Assembly: GCA_932521035.1 (NCBI GenBank)
Contig: OW051495.1
Span: forward strand, 5,580,001 to 5,644,000
DNA: 64,000 nucleotides
Origin: Oscheius dolichura
Lineage: Eukaryota; Nematoda; Chromadorea; Rhabditida; Rhabditidae
Reading direction: 5' to 3'
In this document: positions 58,764 through 64,000 of the stretch, piece by piece
How the letters are laid out: each line of letters begins with the position of its first letter
How positions within the stretch are numbered: the stretch's first letter is position 1
Position numbers and translations under genes: made by a program
Notes under the pieces: generated by a model
Databases searched by the model: none
What the model saw: the letters and a program-made list of their open reading frames with translations, nothing else
Told to the model about the DNA's origin: nothing

Positions 58764-59171
58764 CGGCTGTCGTCTATCTGTCAAACTTATCCGCTTCGAC
58801 CTGTGGCGACCTTTCCGCTCTTCCGCCGACGACCGCCTGCGGCGGCCCCCGGGATTAAAAAATTAGTAATCCCTTTACCGTCGGACACTTTCCCATCGGA
58901 CAGACAAACAAACAAACAAACAAACAAACAAACAGATAAACATCATAGCGCTTTAATAAAGAGTAGATGCCTTACACGTAATCTACTCTTTATTAAAGTG
59001 CTATGGTGTTTGTCTGTCTGTCTGTCTGTCTGTCCGATAGGAAAGTGTCCGACGGTAAAGGGATTATTAATTTTTTTTAACCCCGGGGGCCGCCGCAGGC
59101 GGTCGTCGGCAGAAGAGCGGAAAGGTCGCCACAGGTCGAAGCGGATAAGTTTGACAGATAGACGACAGCCG
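58764..59171. repeat. Large inverted repeat (foldback element) with embedded microsatellites
   Basis: The left arm, 58764-58967, and right arm, 58982-59171, are near-identical reverse complements separated by a 14-base loop (tgccttacacgtaa). Each arm contains a GC-rich outer half (with cgccgacgaccgcctg) and an inner simple repeat: (AAAC)n on the left and (GTCT)n on the right, which have diverged from each other so the arms mismatch mainly there. The arms adjoin the loop with agagtaga/tctactct. It could form a 190-bp hairpin in DNA or RNA. No transposase is visible, which fits a non-autonomous foldback/MITE. Confidence 0.88.
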
Positions 59172-59211
59172 TAGGCTGCCAAAGGCCCGCTGGTTTTAAA
59201 TAAAGAGTTAG

Positions 59212-60069
59212 TCAGGAGGAGGATTTCTTGGCGGCCGCTATTCCGAATGCTTTTGTGGCGATGCAAATGTTGTTGTTGACGTCTTTTTTGGTTCTGCTGA
59301 AGGTTTTGTGGGCGATTTCTTGAGAGGAGAAGAGGCTGGGCTCATTGAACCGGGCAATAAGGATCTGTGAGGGAGTTGGCTGGTATAAGAGGAGGGGCAC
59401 CTCGGAACAGTGGAGGGCCGTCACGTAGTATTCCCCGTACTTGCCTCCCAGTTTGGGCAGCGCCTCCTTGAAGTGCTTGTACGTGGCTGCCTCGATCTTG
59501 GGAGGCGCGACCCCTGTGGTGTTGAGCAGTTCCTCGCTCACCTCCGCCTTCAGCTGGGATCCTTCGGGGAATTCGATGAAGTTGGTCAGGATCTGAAAAG
59601 GCCGTCTTCCCGGGGCCGGCCAGTCCGACTGACCCTGTCCTCGTATCTCTTCACCAGTCGGTCCAGCTGCCGTCCCATCCGAAACACCTCCGAGATCTTC
59701 TCCTTGGCGTCCAGCTCGTTCTCCACCGTCTCCATATTCATGATCAGATCTCTCAAAGCCTGAGAAATTTGAATTTGACTGCGGGTGGCTTACCGTGAAA
59801 TCGGGCAGCAGGAAAGTGCGAATCTCCTCGGGAGTACGCGGCCACCACTGAAAATGGAGATTTTATGAAAGGTGGGGGATGGGGAGGAGAACCACAAAAC
59901 TGACCTTGAGTACGAGTTCGGGGTGTGTCTGGTTGAGGTGTGCCTTCATCTTGCTGCTCCGGTTGCTCCGAGACCCGTCGGGGAAGACGTCCCCGCAAAT
60001 TCGGCAGACGTAAGAGCCGTCCATTTGGTCAAAGTGCTCATTGTACTTGGACCGTCGTGTTTCGGACAT
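59212..60069 (-). CDS. Zinc-finger (BED/C2H2-like) protein of unknown function
   Basis: ATG 60069 gives MSETRRSKYNEHFDQMDGSY and then a single finger: CRICGDVFPDGS, KMKAHLNQTHPE, i.e. CxxC followed by HxxxxH after about 20 residues, as in BED-type or long-linker C2H2 fingers. Next come WWPRTPEEIRTFLLPDF, a helical segment (LIMNMETVENELDAKEKISE), KAEVSEELLNTTGVAPPKIE and a C-terminal region (YGEYYVTALHCSEVPLLLYQ, then TFSRTKKDVNNNICIATKAF) ending AAAKKSSS at TGA 59212-59214. About 225 residues, four exons, no recognised domain after the finger. It starts 142 bases after the nicotinamidase stop on the same strand. DNA binding or a domesticated transposase origin is possible but unproven. Confidence 0.7.
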
Positions 60070-60210
60070 CGAAAAATGTGACCAATTCAAAAGCGAAACA
60101 CCGCTCTCCCAAACAGTCGGCGTCCGAGTAAAAAGCCCTATTGATTTCGCCTCATTTTCACGTCGACGCGAAATAAGAACTGTTCCTCTCGGAAAAGTGT
60201 AGCATCGATA

Positions 60211-60216
60211 TTTATT
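60211..60216 (-). terminator. Polyadenylation signal overlapping the nicotinamidase stop codon
   Basis: The minus-strand reading AGT AAA TAA ATA contains AATAAA (60211-60216) that includes the TAA stop (60212-60214). If used, cleavage would leave a 3' UTR of about 10-30 bases. Confidence 0.5.
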
Positions 60217-61352
60217 TACTAGCCCTCGCTGCCAAAATCTTGGCCCATTCGATGGGGACCAGTCTCTTTTCGGCCACGTCGATTGCCTGGTCCGCCGTTA
60301 GGATGGCCACGTGTTTCTTGTGGAACAGTTCGTCGGCGTCTGCCATTTTCTCCTCTGCCAGACCTTTGCTGAATGGTATCTGATGGTCGGGGGAGGAGTG
60401 GCCGGCTACCTCGCGTCGGCCACGATGGCCGAGAGGAATCCCAGGTTGGCCGCGTCTTTCAAGGTGTGCATCACACAGATGTCGTACTGAAACGGGGCAG
60501 ATATCAATAAACGGGCAGACTAACGGCCAGGCCACAGGCGACGACGGCGTTTATCCCCGACGAGCGAAGGAGACCCTCCATCTCGGACCTGAACTCTGGT
60601 TACAGACAAGGAATGCATCGAAGAAGACTTCTTGACGCCGTGGTTGTCGGCGAAGGCCGAGTAGCTGTCGACGAAGACCTGGCCGCCCTTTTTGACCACC
60701 TTGGCCCCCTCGACCACTTTGATTTCCGGATGGAGCTGGGCACCCCACGAGCCTTGGACGCAGTGAGACGGATACAGCACCTGGAGTCGTCTTTGGAGGG
60801 AGACAGGCCACGTGAACCCACCTGGATGGTGTCTGGCCTCTCGAACCGGACGATGTCGAAGGGCCTAAGCTTCCTGGTCTTGTCGTCGGGGGCCAGCTCC
60901 CTGTCCTCGTTGCGGGCGTGTTCGTAAAATGATAGGTGGTTATGAGGATGCCAGTCCTGGGTGTAGACGACCAGTTTGAAGTGACCGTTGGTCACCAGCC
61001 TGTTGACCAAGGGTATCGCCATTTCCGGGTCCTGGTTGGCCGGCCCGCTCTGCAATGGTCTTTTATAGGAAGGGGGAGGAGGTCCACCTTGATTCCGAGG
61101 GAGCCATCGATAAAGTCATTCTGGAAGTCGACGACGACGAGGGCGATGTTCAGGTCACGGAGGGGCTCGACCAGAGTCCGCTCCATCCTCTCGAACTCAT
61201 CGTCCGAGAGATCCAGGCTGCCCGTCTGAACAGGCGGCCTCCTCGGCGGTCCGTCTACTCACCGAGCTGTAGTGGGCCACCAGTCCCTCGACGTCCTCTA
61301 GGCTGACTCCTTTGCCCAGGGTCCTCTTTAGGGCTGTCACCGCTCTGCTCAT
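60212..61352 (-). CDS. pnc-1: Nicotinamidase (PNC-1/Naam type)
   Basis: Hydrolyses nicotinamide to nicotinate for NAD salvage by the Preiss-Handler route. ATG 61352 gives a short N-terminal region (LEDVEGLVAHYSS, then TGSLDLSDDEFERME) resembling the EF-hand-like extension of invertebrate nicotinamidases. The isochorismatase-fold core follows: LNIALVVVDFQNDFIDGSLG with the catalytic aspartate, VVYTQDWHPHNHLSFYEHA with metal-binding residues, VLYPSHCVQGSWGAQLHPEI, KVVKKGGQVFVDSYSAFADN with the catalytic lysine, and YDICVMHTLKDAANLGF with the nucleophilic cysteine. It ends WAKILAARASK at TAA 60212-60214. All catalytic residues are intact. Introns are short. GC-rich. Confidence 0.93.
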
Positions 61353-62117
61353 CTGGAATGTCCTTGGTGGGAGCGTGGCAACTGATGGGACAGTTGGAAC
61401 AAGTGGGCAAATAAACTCCGTGAAACTGTTTACCCTGCCGTGCGGTTTGAACCCAGACATGCCGCTGCCCTCCCTGAGAAAAGAACTCTTTAATGGCTCC
61501 CCCCGTTTGTGCGAGGGTTCCCAGAGTCTCTCCCCCTTCGAATGCCGACGGAGTCATCCTCGGGGCTGATTCGAAAGGGCACCTGACTGGAAATGTGGGC
61601 AGGCCAAGGAGCAGTGCAAACCGCAGATGACACGCAGCTGGCAGACATACATAAAAAACCTCACGGACGAGCCGGGCACGACCATAAACGGGCGCCCTTG
61701 ATTTCAGTGGAACAGCCCCTTTGCAACTTTTGGCTGCTCTTGCAAAGGGTCGATACGCGTGCGAGATGACGGCTAATGAGTGTTTCGAGGACCGAGAACA
61801 GCCGGACTATTTCGCGCCTTTTACGATTATTTTATAAAGAAATTCGATGAAGGAACGGGGGCGAGAAGGCGACTAGGGGGAGCCGACGGGCTCCGGAAGT
61901 GAGCCTGAGCAGAGGGCCGCGCCATCGAGGCGGAGAAAAGGCAAAATAAAGGTGATACTTTATTGAAAGCCATGGGAATGAGGGAATGGGTCAATGGAAA
62001 GGTCGGGCTCACTCGTGGATACCTGCGGGGAGTGTCATCAGTTGATATATTAGCAATAGAATTAGAATAATTACATAGGGAAGTGACTAGATGGGAGGGG
62101 ACTAGACCGGGACGGAG
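61353..62117. other. Intergenic region upstream of nicotinamidase
   Basis: About 760 bases separating the nicotinamidase start from the 3' end of the next minus-strand gene. A TTTATT at about 61957 gives an AATAAA on the minus strand, 160 bases past the stop of the Ser/Pro-rich gene, a likely polyadenylation signal. Nothing else is recognised. Confidence 0.4.
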
Positions 62118-63952
62118 TCAGAAAGAACGAGGAGGGGCCACGCGGACGGGGCGTCGTCGGGCCAAGAAGGCGTGGGCCGCCGAGGTTACCTCTCTCTGGG
62201 CACGGGTGCAGCCTGTCGTGTAGCGGAGCCAACGGCGCGAATACTGAAACATAATATCCTAATTCCTACGGAGCCATTTGTATAACGGATATGGAAAAGA
62301 AAATTGAGGAAGGCGACTTACGGGAGCCAGAAACCGTTTGAACGAGGGTAGCGCTGGCTGGGCGAAGATATTGTCCGAGGGCGGGATCGTCTCGGCTTCT
62401 GTCTTCACCCTCTTTACCAGCTGAACGGACTGAAACGGGGACTGTAGGAGGGGGAGGAGGAGGCGGGCTTACGTCGTCCATGAAAGGGTCCAGAAGAGGA
62501 TCGGGGGTTGAGGATGGCCCCGGCTGGGGGGTGTCAAAGTCCAGGAACAAGTGTTTCAAAGGGGAAGTCGCAAATTGAAAATTCATGTTAAGGGTCTCGT
62601 CGAACACGCCGGAATCCTCGAACTGGAATTGAAAATAAGGAAAAATATAGGAAAATATCACGTTGAATCCTTTGCTCGGGGTCTCCAGCATGGACAGTAG
62701 AGCCGCGTCCGGCTTGATGTCCGCCGGCTCGTCGACACGTGGCTCGGGGCTGTCGCCGGGCAGATTCAGACTCCTGAAAGACAGAATATCCCGTGTCAAG
62801 AAAAGGAGAACCCCACCTGGCCGCATTCGACGCCACCTTGCCAATATCCACTCGTCCTCTGTTCTTTTCCAGCGTCTCCTCACAGAATTTATAGTCTAAA
62901 GAAGGAATTCTTAAAGGAGGAAGGGACTGAACAAACCGAGGACATTGTCGCTGTTAGACAGCCGAAGGGCTCGGTCGCTGAGGGTCGGCGAGGAGAATGA
63001 GGACAGCCGGATACGACTGAAAACGGGGGGATGAACCCGGCTGTAGTCAGAGACGACGGTATGGAACACAATGGATGGTCTTTCTTTTATGGAGATTACT
63101 CAATAGAGACATCTCGGCCAAGTCAGCGAAAGAATTGACCAAGATCCCTTCTAGCAGACGACTGCCCCCGCTTTCACAAATACAAAATGAATAAGAAAGG
63201 AACTGACCCGAACGGGGAGAAAGACGATTTGTTTGAGCCGGGTGTCCGTAGAGGAGAGATCCGCATAGTTTTCTAAAAGACAAAAATCAATAGGGCCGCT
63301 TGCGATGGGATAGGCGAATGGTCGGCCAGAAGGTGACCCGAGCACGGGGGAAAATGCCCATGGGACACTTTCGGTGGCCACTCAATGGGGCGAGAAGAGA
63401 CCTCGGGGCACTGACCTTCTGTGCCAACGGCGGACTATAGAAGGAGTCGCCGAGGCCGGAGTCGTTCGGGTCGGAGAGGATGGACTGGCGCCGGTTCGGA
63501 GGGGTGGTGATCCGCGGCCATTTGGTGGGAGGACTCTGGCCCAAGACCTCTTGCCGGTCCGAGAGCCACGACGGTCCTTCCCACATGCGAGACGTGCTGA
63601 AATAGGAGGATTGTAATTGACAGGGGCAGGCCATCGCGATAACGGAGGAAATTAGCAGACGGGGAAAGCGGACCGGGGATTACTGTTGCGTAAGCGACAG
63701 GTGCCACCAACGGAGCCAGTCCATCAATCAGGGAGGGTGCCTCCAGGGGAGGACGGGGACTGTCACAGCTGTTAAGCAAAGGGCAGGGCCAGATAAGGGG
63801 CCGGAGGATGTTGAACCAGTGCGGGAATGGGGGTGATAAGGTGAGGAGGAGACCAGGTCCCGGGAGGAAGGGCCGCGGTGTTGCTTTTCAACCTTGGGGT
63901 TCGGGCCTCTGCCGACTGAGAATTCCCCTGATAAGATCAAGTCATTTTTCAT
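62118..63952 (-). CDS. Ser/Pro-rich putative nuclear regulatory protein
   Basis: No family assigned; exon structure was inferred from continuous frames and GT-AG sites. In coding order: a possible first exon from ATG 63952, then STSRMWEGPSWLSDRQ, RITTPPNRRQSILSDPNDSG, LGDSFYSPPLAQK, TMRISPLRTPGSNKSSFSPF, RLLEGILVNSFADLAEMSLL, FSSPTLSDRALRLSNSDNVL, YKFCEETLEKNRGRVDIGKV, an acidic Pro-rich stretch (DFDTPQPGPSSTPDPLLDPF, then VSPPPPPPP), and a C-terminal exon ending RRRPVRVAPPRSF at TGA 62118-62120. Many S/T-P sites suggest regulation by proline-directed kinases, and DSGLGDS resembles a beta-TrCP phosphodegron. The composition looks like a transcription or cell-cycle regulator. The 5' end may extend beyond the window. 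Confidence 0.45.
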
Positions 63953-64000
63953 CCGACCGGGGGCTGAGGGAGCAAGAGGAAGTTCTGTAGAGGGGAGGCC

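Noticed and set aside
58890-59040. Regular (AAAC)n and (GTCT)n spacing suggestive of a CRISPR-like array
   Set aside because: These are simple tetranucleotide microsatellites within the arms of an inverted repeat in a eukaryotic genome, with no spacers.
60212-61352. Nicotinamidase as a recent bacterial transfer
   Set aside because: It has introns and an N-terminal EF-hand-like extension as in invertebrate PNC-1/Naam, so vertical inheritance is the simpler reading.

Overview
The window is nuclear DNA of a small-genome invertebrate animal. It holds about 23 multi-exon protein genes with GT-AG introns, and many introns are extremely short (repeatedly 37-39 nt). Two adjacent transthyretin-like (TTL) secreted proteins, a family best known from nematodes, together with Piezo, a two-pore potassium channel, a Cys-loop receptor, EPG-9/ATG101 and an EF-hand-type nicotinamidase, point to a nematode or close ecdysozoan relative. 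NAMPT is also present, which C. elegans lacks, so an early-branching lineage is more likely than a Caenorhabditis-like one. The species cannot be named from sequence alone. No rRNA, convincing tRNA, CRISPR array or intact transposon is seen.

Layout. 1-11.7 kb (-): most of a Piezo channel gene, cut by the left edge. 12.3-14.7 kb (+): two tandem UPF0462/C4orf33 paralogs, the second with a new N-terminal membrane anchor. 14.9-16.5 kb (+): two CYSTM-type small tail-anchored proteins, the first with a foldback repeat in its intron. 16.6-18.2 kb (-): a signal-peptide-peptidase-like protein that has lost catalytic motifs. 18.6-19.6 kb (-): an SRSF3-like splicing factor. 20.3-24.4 kb (-): VAMP7-like longin SNARE and ATG101. 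26.9-30.3 kb (+): folliculin-interacting protein (FNIP). 31.7-33.1 kb (+): Cys-loop receptor with a tiny M3-M4 loop. 33.3-35.9 kb (-): bifunctional PAPS synthase. 37.4-39.3 kb (-): two TTL genes. 39.5-43.1 kb (-): coatomer gamma. 43.9-45.2 kb (+): MRPL42 and LIPT2, only 17 nt apart. 45.3-46.3 kb (-): secreted helical protein. 47.0-49.9 kb (-): K2P channel followed 55 nt later by a coiled-coil/acidic protein with about nine QT motifs. 50.8-53.2 kb (-): mitochondrial processing peptidase beta. 53.5-55.7 kb (+): copine. 56.4-58.2 kb (+): NAMPT. 58.4-58.6 kb (-): small orphan. 58.8-59.2 kb: large inverted repeat. 59.2-61.4 kb (-): zinc-finger orphan and nicotinamidase. 62.1-64 kb (-): Ser/Pro-rich putative nuclear protein.

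Two themes stand out. First, the window alternates between GC-rich and AT-rich blocks of roughly 2-12 kb with sharp edges; some edges fall inside single genes or between tandem paralogs. Second, genes cluster loosely by theme: membrane traffic and autophagy/lysosome signalling (VAMP7-like, ATG101, FNIP, COPG, copine), mitochondria (MRPL42, LIPT2, MPP-beta), and NAD salvage (NAMPT and nicotinamidase within 5 kb). Very tight same-strand spacing in two places and a polyadenylation signal overlapping a stop codon show strong compaction and suggest polycistronic transcripts. Exon boundaries were worked out by eye from frames and splice sites, so internal junctions are approximate even where the gene identity is firm.
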